DNA from: JAGLWP01 sp964444095
GTDB taxonomy: Archaea; Nanobdellota; Nanobdellia; Pacearchaeales; GW2011-AR1
NCBI GenBank assembly: GCA_964444095.1
Contig: CAYUEW010000015.1
Location: 1-13,102 of the forward strand
Reading direction: 5' to 3'
DNA: 13,102 bases
Shown here: positions 4,773-11,629 of the stretch, in pieces
Layout: the number at the start of each line of letters is the position of its first letter
Position numbering within the stretch: position 1 is the stretch's first letter
Notes under the pieces: model-generated
Database searches by the model: none
The model's input: only the letters and a program-made list of their open reading frames with translations
Told to the model about the DNA's origin: nothing
Made by a program: the position numbers and the translations under genes

Positions 4773-7205
4773 ATGGATTACAATTTTAAATCTTTGGAAA
4801 GTAAATGGCAAAAAAAATGGGAAAAGAAGAAAATTTTTGAGGTGAAACCGGGTAAAAAGAAATTTTATTGTTTAGAGATGTTTCCGTACCCTTCTGCTTC
4901 TGGTTTGCATATGGGACATGCTTTTAATTATACTATTGGGGATATTTATTCGAGATTTAAGAGGATGCAAGGATTTAATGTGCTTTATCCTATGGGCTTT
5001 GATGCATTTGGATTGCCTGCTGAAAATGCTGCAATAAAAGCACACAAACATCCTGCGAAATATACTGATTCTGCGATTAAGAATTATATTAAACAAATGA
5101 AAAGTTTGGGTTTGAGTTATGATTGGTCTAAGACCTTGAGAACTTGTGATAAAGATTATTATAAATGGAACCAGTTTTTCTTTTTGAAATTTTTAGAGAA
5201 GGGGCTTGTGTATAAAAAGAAGGCGCCGGTTAATTGGTGTCCAAAATGTAAAACTGTTTTGGCAAATGAGCAGGTGCATAATGGAAAATGTTGGAGACAT
5301 GAAGATACTAATGTTGAGACTAAGCATCTTGAACAATGGTTTATTAAAACGACTGCGTATGCTGAAGAACTTTTGACTTGTATTGATGATTTGGAATGGC
5401 CAGACAGAATAAAGATAATGCAAAAGAATTGGATAGGTAAAAGTTATGGGACTGAAATTAATTTTGAAATTGATGGAGAAAAATGGCCAATTTTTACAAC
5501 TCGTCCTGATACAATTTATGGGGTTACATTTATGGTAATTTCTGCGCAGCATCAAAAATTAATGGAGTTAGTTACAAAAGAACATAAAAAAGAAGTTGGA
5601 GCTTTTATTAAAAAGATAAAATCTGTTTCTGAAAAAAACAAGGTAGATTTAGACAAGGAGGGCGTTTTTACAGGGAGTTATGCAATTAATCCAATGACAA
5701 AAGAGAAAGTTCCTGTTTGGGTTGGTAATTTTGTTGTAGCAGATTATGGGAGTGGAATGATAATGGCTGTTCCCGCACATGATAAAAGGGATTTTGATTT
5801 TGCTAAAAAATATAAGATTTTAATTAAAGAAGTAATTAAAGAAGAAAAGAATAAACAAGAGATTTACACTGGGGCGGGGGTGCTGATTAATTCTGGAAAT
5901 TTTAACGGAATGGAAAGCGAAAAAGCAAAAATAGAAATTACTAAATATTTGGTTAAGAAAAAAATAGGGAAAAAAGATATTCAATATAAACTTAAAGATT
6001 GGCTTGTTTCTCGGCAAAGATATTGGGGGACACCGATTCCCATAGTTTATTGTGATAAATGTGGAATTGTTCCTATTCCTGAAAAAGATTTGCCTGTGGT
6101 GTTACCAGAAAAAGTTCAGTTTGGAAAAGGTAATCCATTAGAGAGTGCTAAAAATTGGATTAATACAACTTGTCCAAAATGTAAAGGTAAGGCAAGAAGA
6201 GAAACAGATACCATGGACACATTTTTTGATAGCTCTTGGTATTTTTTAAGATATTGCGACAACAAAAATAAAGAAGTACCTTTTGATGCAAAGAAAGTAA
6301 ATTATTGGATGCCTGTTGACCAATATATTGGAGGTTCTGAACATGCTTGTATGCATCTTATTTATGCGAGGTTTTTTATTAAGGCTTTACGAGATTTGGG
6401 CTTTGTAAAATGTGATGAACCGTTTACAAGATTATTCAATCAAGGAATGTTGCATGGGAGTGATGGGAACAAGATGTCAAAATCATTAGGTAATGTAGAA
6501 CTACCAGAAAAGGTTTCTGAAAAGTATGGCATTGATACGGCTCGTTTGTTTTTGATTTCTATAGCCTCCCCAGATAATGATATTAATTGGAACGAAAAAG
6601 GAATTGAAGGAAGTTTAAAATTCATTAAAAAAGTTATAGCTTATTTTGAAAAAGTTAAAATTGGTAAGGCAGATGCAAAAACAGAAAGTAAACTTAATAA
6701 AATAATTAGAAACACGACAAATCAAATTCAAAAGTTCAAATATAATCTTGCAATTATCCAGATAAGAGAGTTATTTAATTCATTACCTGATGAAACAAGC
6801 AAGGATGTTCTTGGGAAAGCGTTGAAACTTTTGCATCCTTTCTGCCCACACATTACAGAAGAACTTTGGAACAAGTTAGGAAATAAATCTTTTATTAGTT
6901 TAGAGAAATGGCCAGAAGTAAATGAAAAGAAGATTGATGAAAACTTAGAGAAAGAAGAAGAAGCAATTGGAAAACTTGTAGGGGATATTAATTATGTTAA
7001 GGGATTGATTAAGTCAGAAATTAAAAAAGGGTTTGTTTATGTGATTCCTCCTGAAAAAGAATTTTATTTGAAAGAGAAAGAGGGAATTTGTAAGAGGACA
7101 AGTTTGGATATCGAAATTTTTGCTTTGAATGATAAACAAAAATATGACCCAGAGAATAAGTCTAAGAAAGCAAAACCAGGTAAACCTGCAATTTATTTAG
7201 AATAG
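4773..7205 (+). CDS. leuS: leucyl-tRNA synthetase, bacterial type
   Basis: Charges tRNA-Leu. The 810-aa class I enzyme has the HIGH-type motif HMGH (46-49) in PYPSASGLHMGH, the CP1 editing domain with TTRPDT (242-247) and VPAHDKRDF (333-341), the catalytic-core stretch MDTFFDSSWYFLRY (481-494), and KMSKS (567-571). An alpha-helical anticodon-binding domain follows from about 610. The shortened tail ends in KAKPGKPAIYLE. The N-terminus and CP1 arrangement (FGLPAENAAIK at 79-89) are those of bacterial LeuRS, not the archaeal/eukaryotic form, which suggests ancient transfer. Zinc ligands appear as C156, C159, C173 with H176 in CWRH, and C427, C430, C467 and C470. The TTG at 4755 is in frame but lies upstream of the predicted transcription start; the ATG at 4773 fits the TATA spacing. 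Confidence 0.95.
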   Translation: MDYNFKSLESKWQKKWEKKKIFEVKPGKKKFYCLEMFPYPSASGLHMGHAFNYTIGDIYSRFKRMQGFNVLYPMGFDAFGLPAENAAIKAHKHPAKYTDSAIKNYIKQMKSLGLSYDWSKTLRTCDKDYYKWNQFFFLKFLEKGLVYKKKAPVNWCPKCKTVLANEQVHNGKCWRHEDTNVETKHLEQWFIKTTAYAEELLTCIDDLEWPDRIKIMQKNWIGKSYGTEINFEIDGEKWPIFTTRPDTIYGVTFMVISAQHQKLMELVTKEHKKEVGAFIKKIKSVSEKNKVDLDKEGVFTGSYAINPMTKEKVPVWVGNFVVADYGSGMIMAVPAHDKRDFDFAKKYKILIKEVIKEEKNKQEIYTGAGVLINSGNFNGMESEKAKIEITKYLVKKKIGKKDIQYKLKDWLVSRQRYWGTPIPIVYCDKCGIVPIPEKDLPVVLPEKVQFGKGNPLESAKNWINTTCPKCKGKARRETDTMDTFFDSSWYFLRYCDNKNKEVPFDAKKVNYWMPVDQYIGGSEHACMHLIYARFFIKALRDLGFVKCDEPFTRLFNQGMLHGSDGNKMSKSLGNVELPEKVSEKYGIDTARLFLISIASPDNDINWNEKGIEGSLKFIKKVIAYFEKVKIGKADAKTESKLNKIIRNTTNQIQKFKYNLAIIQIRELFNSLPDETSKDVLGKALKLLHPFCPHITEELWNKLGNKSFISLEKWPEVNEKKIDENLEKEEEAIGKLVGDINYVKGLIKSEIKKGFVYVIPPEKEFYLKEKEGICKRTSLDIEIFALNDKQKYDPENKSKKAKPGKPAIYLE

Positions 7206-7215
7206 ATTTTTATAT
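7206..7215 (+). promoter_or_regulatory. TATA box of the transglutaminase-like gene
   Basis: A TTTTTATATT element directly after the LeuRS stop, centred about 25 nt before the ATG at 7236. The T-rich run here and at 7217-7235 may also terminate LeuRS transcription. Confidence 0.5.
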
Positions 7216-7235
7216 TGTTCCTTCTTGTTTAATTT

Positions 7236-8303
7236 ATGGAGGAAAAAGGGGGAAAAGTTAAATTAACTCGTCCTAAATTATTTAAAAAAAAGAGAGCGAT
7301 TGTATTTTTGCTAATTTTTCTTTTTTTGTTTATTGCTCTTTTAATTATTTATTTTTACTTCCCTTCAAAGAATGTTTGTGGAGATGGAACCTTTTATGAT
7401 TCTTGTTCTGAAAGAAAACCTTATTTTTGTGAACAAGGGGTTCTTATTGAAAAAGCTTCTATTTGTGGGTGTTCTGAAAATTTGACACTTGAAGTAGATT
7501 CTTGTTTTTCAGAATATCAAGCAGATTCTAAGAATATAACTTTAAATTATATTTTAAGGGGGGAAGAAGGAGAAATTTTATTTACTGTGTATGGAGGTTT
7601 GTCAAAATATGTTTCTAAATTGCCCCGTTCTATTAGTTTAGGGAATGGGGATATTCCTTCTAAAGAAGATTTTAAATTGCGACGACTTGATGAAAAGAAC
7701 CAAGAAGTTTTGCTTGTCCCCTTAATAAAAAAAATACAAAATATGTTCGAAACTGAAAAAGACCAAGTGAGGGTGGCAGTAAGTCTTGTGCAGAAAATTC
7801 CTTTTGGGAATTCTGAAAAGATTGTAAAGGTTAGTGGAAGCGAAGTGGATTATGCAAGATATCCTTATGAGGTTTTATATGATGAAGAAGGAGTTTGTGG
7901 AGAAAAAGCAGAGTTGTTAGCATTTATTTTGAGGGAAATGGGTTATGGTGTGGCTTTTCTTTATTATCCTGCAGAAAATCATGAAGCTCTTGCTGTAAAA
8001 TGCCCGAGGAGGCATAGTGTAGCGAAAACAGGCTATTGTTTTATTGAAACAACTGGACCTGCAATAATGACAGATGATTCAATAGAATACGTGGGCGTGG
8101 GAGAATTAAGTTCAAAACCAGAGTTAATTATCATTTCTGAAGGAAAATCTCTTGGTAATTGGTGGTATGAATTTAGAGATGCCAATGTTTTGATGTTAGC
8201 AAGACATTTGATAGAAAAGGATTCTCTTTTTGCTTCTTTGATGTATAATAAAGTTAGTAAACTTAATGAGAAATATGGGTTGAGAGAAGATTATAATATT
8301 TAA
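7236..8303 (+). CDS. membrane-anchored transglutaminase-like protein
   Basis: A 355-aa protein with a basic N-terminus (KLFKKKR), one transmembrane segment (about 21-42) and an extracellular remainder. A Cys-rich segment follows the membrane helix (C48, C57, C65, C77, C79, C90; CGDGTFYDSC...CGCSENLT), probably disulfide-linked. The transglutaminase-like core holds the expected Cys-His order: GVCGEKAELLAFILREMGY with C221, NHEALAV with H249, then CFIETTGP, where E271 takes the place usually held by Asp. Such proteins may be proteases, peptide ligases or structural; the substrate is unknown, and surface location is inferred from the anchor. The gene starts 30 nt after LeuRS with its own TATA element. 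The stop codon overlaps the AlaRS stop by 4 nt (TTAA). Confidence 0.85.
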   Translation: MEEKGGKVKLTRPKLFKKKRAIVFLLIFLFLFIALLIIYFYFPSKNVCGDGTFYDSCSERKPYFCEQGVLIEKASICGCSENLTLEVDSCFSEYQADSKNITLNYILRGEEGEILFTVYGGLSKYVSKLPRSISLGNGDIPSKEDFKLRRLDEKNQEVLLVPLIKKIQNMFETEKDQVRVAVSLVQKIPFGNSEKIVKVSGSEVDYARYPYEVLYDEEGVCGEKAELLAFILREMGYGVAFLYYPAENHEALAVKCPRRHSVAKTGYCFIETTGPAIMTDDSIEYVGVGELSSKPELIIISEGKSLGNWWYEFRDANVLMLARHLIEKDSLFASLMYNKVSKLNEKYGLREDYNI

Positions 8304-9988
8304 CAAAGAATAGCTTTAATTCTTCGGGAGCCTTCACCAACAGATTCTTGTTTTGTGATTTTGAAATTTCCAAGTTCACAGGTATTTTTTACATGTGGTC
8401 CTTTACAAATTTCTTTTGAAAAATCTCCAATAGTATAAACAGAAACTTTGTCTCCGTATTTTTCATCGAAAATTCCTCCTGCTCCTTTTTCTCGTGCTTC
8501 TTTAAGCGCCATTTCTTCTTTACAAACTTTACATGCTCCTTTTATTTGTTTGTTCACTAAATTTTCAACATCACTTACTTCTTCTTCGGTTAATTTTCTT
8601 GGAAAAGAAAAATCAAGTCTCATTCTTTCGGCAGTGATATTAGAACCTTTTTGAATTATATTAGGATTTTTTAAAACTTTTCTCAATGCAGATAAAAGTA
8701 AATGTGATGCTGTGTGGAGTTTTGTTGTAGCATCAGAATTATCTGCAAGCCCTGATTTAAATCTTCCAACAGAAGCTGTTCGCGAAAGTTCTTGGTGTTT
8801 TTTACATTCTTGTTCAAAATCTTTTTTAGAGAATTTTATTTTCCTTGTTTTACATTCTTCTTCAATCATTTCTAATGGAAAACCATAACTTTGATAGAGA
8901 AGAAATGAATCTTTGCAATCTAAGGATTTTTTATCTTTAGTTACTTTTTCAAAAACATTCAATCCTTTTTGGAGAGTTTGATTAAATTTTACTTCTTCTC
9001 GTTTTAATTTTTCTAAAATTTCTTTTTTGCTTTTTTGTAAATATTTATAGTCATTATAAATTTCAAAAACAGGCTCTGATATTTTATCTGTAAAATTATT
9101 AAGACCTAATTTTTTTCCATATCTTACAGCTCTTCTAATTAATCTTCGTAAAACATACCCTTGCTCAGTATTGCTTGGAATTATTCCTTCAGCTAATATG
9201 AAAACTGCTGCTTTGATATGGTCTGCAATTATTCGCATAGGTTTCTCATTTCCTTTGTATTTTTTTCCAGAAATTTTTTCTATTTTTTCTATGATTGGTT
9301 TAAAGCAATCTGTTAGATAGTCGTCATCAAGTTTATTCAAGATAGCGATTGTTCTTTCAACACCCATGCCTGTATCTACATTTTTTTGTTTTAATAATTC
9401 AAATTTTCCTTGGACTGTTTTTTTGTATTGCATAAATACATTATTCCAAATTTCAAATTCATTCACAAAAATTTCTGTATCTGGTCCACAAGGGCCTGTT
9501 TTGCCTGCAGGACCCCACCAGTTTTCTGCTTTGGGTAAAAATTTTATTTTAGTTATCCCTACTTCTTTCCAAATCTTTTCTGCTTCTGTGTCCTTTGGTG
9601 CATCTTTATCTCCCTTGAAGCAAGTAACTTGAATTTTTTCTTTTGGAATTTTAAGAGATTTAGTTAAAAATTCAAAACTAAAATTAATTGATTCTTTTTT
9701 CCAATAATCTCCTAACGACCAATTTCCTAACATTTCAAAAAAAGTATGATGGTATGTGTCTCCTACTTCTTCTATATCCCCTGTTCTTATGCATTTTTGT
9801 AAACTATAAAGCCGTTTTCCTAATGGATGAGATTGTCCCATGAAATATGGTGAAAGGGGGTGCATTCCTGCAGAAGTGAATAATGCTGTGGGGTCATTTT
9901 CGGGGATTAAACTTTCATTAGGAGATTGTCTATGTCCATTTGATTTAAAAAAATCTAAATATTTTTTGATAAGTTCTTTTCTGTTCAT
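8300..9988 (-). CDS. alaS: alanyl-tRNA synthetase, short CPR-like form lacking C-Ala
   Basis: Charges tRNA-Ala and clears mischarged Ser/Gly. The 562-aa protein has the class II catalytic core at the N-terminus (SLIPENDPTALFTSAGMHPL, LQKCIRTGDIEEVGDTYHHT, FFEMLGNWSLGDYW, GPAGKTGPCGPDTEIF), a tRNA-recognition region, and a C-terminal editing domain with HTASH (HxxxH) and CKGPH (CxxxH) zinc ligands, then GEGSRRIKAI. It stops there: the long C-Ala domain of typical AlaRS (about 850-900 aa) is absent. The core reads like bacterial, especially Patescibacteria (CPR), AlaRS and not like the archaeal form. The frame is open up to 10069, but the ATG at 9988 matches the family start (MNRKELIKKYLDFFKSNGH) and lies 24.5 nt from a TTTAAA box. 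Confidence 0.93.
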   Translation of the reverse strand: MNRKELIKKYLDFFKSNGHRQSPNESLIPENDPTALFTSAGMHPLSPYFMGQSHPLGKRLYSLQKCIRTGDIEEVGDTYHHTFFEMLGNWSLGDYWKKESINFSFEFLTKSLKIPKEKIQVTCFKGDKDAPKDTEAEKIWKEVGITKIKFLPKAENWWGPAGKTGPCGPDTEIFVNEFEIWNNVFMQYKKTVQGKFELLKQKNVDTGMGVERTIAILNKLDDDYLTDCFKPIIEKIEKISGKKYKGNEKPMRIIADHIKAAVFILAEGIIPSNTEQGYVLRRLIRRAVRYGKKLGLNNFTDKISEPVFEIYNDYKYLQKSKKEILEKLKREEVKFNQTLQKGLNVFEKVTKDKKSLDCKDSFLLYQSYGFPLEMIEEECKTRKIKFSKKDFEQECKKHQELSRTASVGRFKSGLADNSDATTKLHTASHLLLSALRKVLKNPNIIQKGSNITAERMRLDFSFPRKLTEEEVSDVENLVNKQIKGACKVCKEEMALKEAREKGAGGIFDEKYGDKVSVYTIGDFSKEICKGPHVKNTCELGNFKITKQESVGEGSRRIKAILC

Positions 9989-10007
9989 AGAATCCCCAAG
10001 CAATTTA

Positions 10008-10017
10008 ATTTTAAAAA
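10008..10017 (-). promoter_or_regulatory. TATA box of AlaRS
   Basis: TTTAAA at 10010-10015, centre 24.5 nt before the minus-strand ATG at 9988, consistent with a leaderless AlaRS mRNA. It is palindromic and could also fire to the right, giving the neighbouring gene a leader of 20-35 nt. Confidence 0.6.
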
Positions 10018-10035
10018 TTATTGTATTATGGAAAG

Positions 10036-10043
10036 TTTTATAA
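10036..10043 (+). promoter_or_regulatory. possible TATA box of the unknown-function gene
   Basis: TTTTATAA, centre 10039.5, predicts a start near 10066, just before the ATG at 10073. This favours that ATG over the in-frame ones at 10028 and 10058. Confidence 0.35.
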
Positions 10044-10072
10044 TCTGTGAGTGTAAAATGAAAACACATAAA

Positions 10073-10582
10073 ATGGCAAACAAAAGGATATTAATTTTTT
10101 CACCTGAATTGAGAGATCAGCAAGGAATTGAGGATAGGGTTAGAGATAATTGTAAAGATATTTTTGACGCATATTATGGAGAAATAGTCATTCAAAAATT
10201 TATGAATGTAAATGAATCTATAAATCGAGGACAGAAGGTGGGGGTTGGAGGAGAGATTTTTGTAGTGTTTGATAAATATTTTGAATTAAAAGAAAGAAGA
10301 ATGTATCGTCTTGCGCATAGTTTTTATCCTGAGGCTTGGAGAGAGTTTAAACAATTAAGAGCATTGGTGGGGATAACACAACAGATTTGTGAAAAAGAAG
10401 AACACATACCTTTTGTTGAATATGAAGGAGAAATGAATCTGATGAAAGAGGGAACTTTTAGAGAGAAACTTCAACTAATTAAACCGAACATTCTTGCTAA
10501 GATTTTAGAATTAGATTATGTTTCTAATTTTCCTACAACAGATTCTACTGTAAAACGGGACTTAGCCTCCAATAGATTTTAG
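10073..10582 (+). CDS. conserved-looking protein of unknown function
   Basis: I do not recognise this 169-aa protein. It looks soluble, with no signal peptide or membrane segment. The N-terminus begins with a strand-like KRILIFSPE and continues with a helix (GIEDRVRDNCKDIFDAYY); the middle has GEIFVVFDKYFELKERRM and a Trp/Tyr-rich stretch (YRLAHSFYPEAWREF). The C-terminal part is helical (KLQLIKPNILAKILEL). No zinc, nucleotide-binding or nuclease motif stands out. Codon use and AT content match the neighbours, so this is a real resident gene and not an obvious import. The start is uncertain among ATGs at 10028, 10058 and 10073; the TATA element favours the last. Its 3' end overlaps the convergent coiled-coil gene by 21 nt. 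Confidence 0.7.
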   Translation: MANKRILIFSPELRDQQGIEDRVRDNCKDIFDAYYGEIVIQKFMNVNESINRGQKVGVGGEIFVVFDKYFELKERRMYRLAHSFYPEAWREFKQLRALVGITQQICEKEEHIPFVEYEGEMNLMKEGTFREKLQLIKPNILAKILELDYVSNFPTTDSTVKRDLASNRF

Positions 10583-10927
10583 TTTTTCTTGAATTTCTTG
10601 TAATTGGAATTCAAGACTGTCATCATATTCATCAACTCTTTTTTCTTTTATTTTTTTTATGAATTCTCTTTCTTCATCCTTCTTTTTAATTTGTGGAACT
10701 TTTAATGCAGGCAATCCCGTTTTAATTTTTTTTATATTTGCAACCAATTCTTTTATTTTCTTTTGAAGTTTTTCTTTTATTTTCAATTCTTCCATTCTAA
10801 GAAGTTTATATCTTCTTATCATTTGGGTTATTCTTAGTAAATTTGCTTGTGATTCAAGAATGTCTCTTTTTGATTGAAGTGCTTCTTCGTATTCTAACTT
10901 AACATAAACGAAATTTTCTTCTTTCAT
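10562..10927 (-). CDS. coiled-coil protein, second gene of a two-gene operon
   Basis: A 121-aa, highly charged, almost wholly helical protein with no membrane segment. It opens with NFVYVKLEYEEALQSKRDIL, continues through a long predicted coiled coil (about 15-70), a short proline break (GLPALKVPQIKKK, 71-83) and an acidic helical tail. I have an impression of similar small proteins in DPANN genomes but cannot name a family. It starts one nucleotide after the stop of the upstream gene (TAAAATG), so the two are very likely translationally coupled and may form one complex. Its last 21 nt overlap the convergent gene. Confidence 0.8.
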   Translation of the reverse strand: MKEENFVYVKLEYEEALQSKRDILESQANLLRITQMIRRYKLLRMEELKIKEKLQKKIKELVANIKKIKTGLPALKVPQIKKKDEEREFIKKIKEKRVDEYDDSLEFQLQEIQEKLKSIGG

Positions 10928-10928
10928 T

Positions 10929-11519
10929 TTATTCTACTCTAGAAAAAATATCTTGGTCTATCTTCTCAATTTGTTGTCTTGTTGATTGTATTTCTCTTTC
11001 CCATAAACTTAATTCTTTTTCTTCTTCCTCTTTTAATCTTTTTATATCTCTTAACATTTTTTCAATTTCTATTACTTGTTGCTTGGTTTTATCAAACGCA
11101 TGCAAACTGTCTTCAAATTTATCTATCCTAATAAAAATAGGTTCAATTTCTTTTACTCTCCTAGCTGCTTCTCTAAATGCTATTGGTACAGGTTGACTTG
11201 AGGGCTGTCTAATGTTTCCTCCGAGGGGACGAGGCATCCTTTGTTCTCTTCGCGAAACAAATTCATCTGCTTCAGGCACCTCTGAGTCTTCCTCTTTTTC
11301 CCCAGACACGGCTTCTTTAATAGTATTTTCTGAAAATTTTTTACCTAAAGAACTATCTGGAAATTGAGGTAACTTAGACAGCGAGCCTTTTTTTTCTGAT
11401 TCCTCAAATCCTGGAAACTCGGGGAGCTTGGGTAATTCAGGCAACCTTTCAAATTTTTCAGCCTCTGGTTTCCGCTTTTTTATTTCCTCTTTTTTTGTTT
11501 TTTTCTTAAACAACCCCAT
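10929..11519 (-). CDS. proline-repeat and coiled-coil protein, first gene of a two-gene operon
   Basis: A 196-aa protein in three parts. A very basic N-terminus (MGLFKKKTKKEEIKKRK) leads into a disordered region (about 24-110) with the short repeat LPELPKLPEFPGF (26-38) echoed by LSKLPQFPD (47-55). A C-terminal coiled coil (about 126-195) begins PIFIRIDKFEDSLHAFDKTK and has a central LWEREIQ. The coiled coil loosely recalls archaellum accessory coiled-coil proteins (FlaC/ArlC-like) but no archaellum gene is nearby, so this is weak. The frame is open to 11582; the ATG at 11519 is chosen because a TATATATA box lies about 26 nt upstream. TFE-alpha is transcribed in the opposite direction. Confidence 0.8.
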   Translation of the reverse strand: MGLFKKKTKKEEIKKRKPEAEKFERLPELPKLPEFPGFEESEKKGSLSKLPQFPDSSLGKKFSENTIKEAVSGEKEEDSEVPEADEFVSRREQRMPRPLGGNIRQPSSQPVPIAFREAARRVKEIEPIFIRIDKFEDSLHAFDKTKQQVIEIEKMLRDIKRLKEEEEKELSLWEREIQSTRQQIEKIDQDIFSRVE

Positions 11520-11539
11520 TTTGTAATATAATCTTTTTA

Positions 11540-11549
11540 ATATATATAA
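11540..11549 (-). promoter_or_regulatory. TATA box of the coiled-coil operon
   Basis: TATATATA at 11541-11548, centre about 26 nt before the minus-strand ATG at 11519. Transcription of the two-gene operon should start at or next to that codon. Confidence 0.6.
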
Positions 11550-11593
11550 AATAGAATACAAGTTTAAAAAACCTTCGCACATTTTTTTAAAAC

Positions 11594-11608
11594 CGAAAGG
11601 TATTTATG
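11594..11608 (+). promoter_or_regulatory. BRE/TATA element of TFE-alpha
   Basis: A TATTTATG box (11601-11608), about 26 nt before the ATG at 11630, is preceded by a purine-rich CGAAAG that suits a TFB recognition element. Predicted leaderless. Confidence 0.55.
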
Positions 11609-11629
11609 TAGAATGCTTTTAATCTTTTA

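Noticed and set aside
9989..10069. Extended AlaRS start at 10069
   Set aside because: The added 27 residues show no AlaRS similarity and contain the TATA box region.
11520..11582. Extended start of the proline-repeat protein at 11582
   Set aside because: It spans the TATATATA promoter box; the ATG at 11519 fits the spacing rule.
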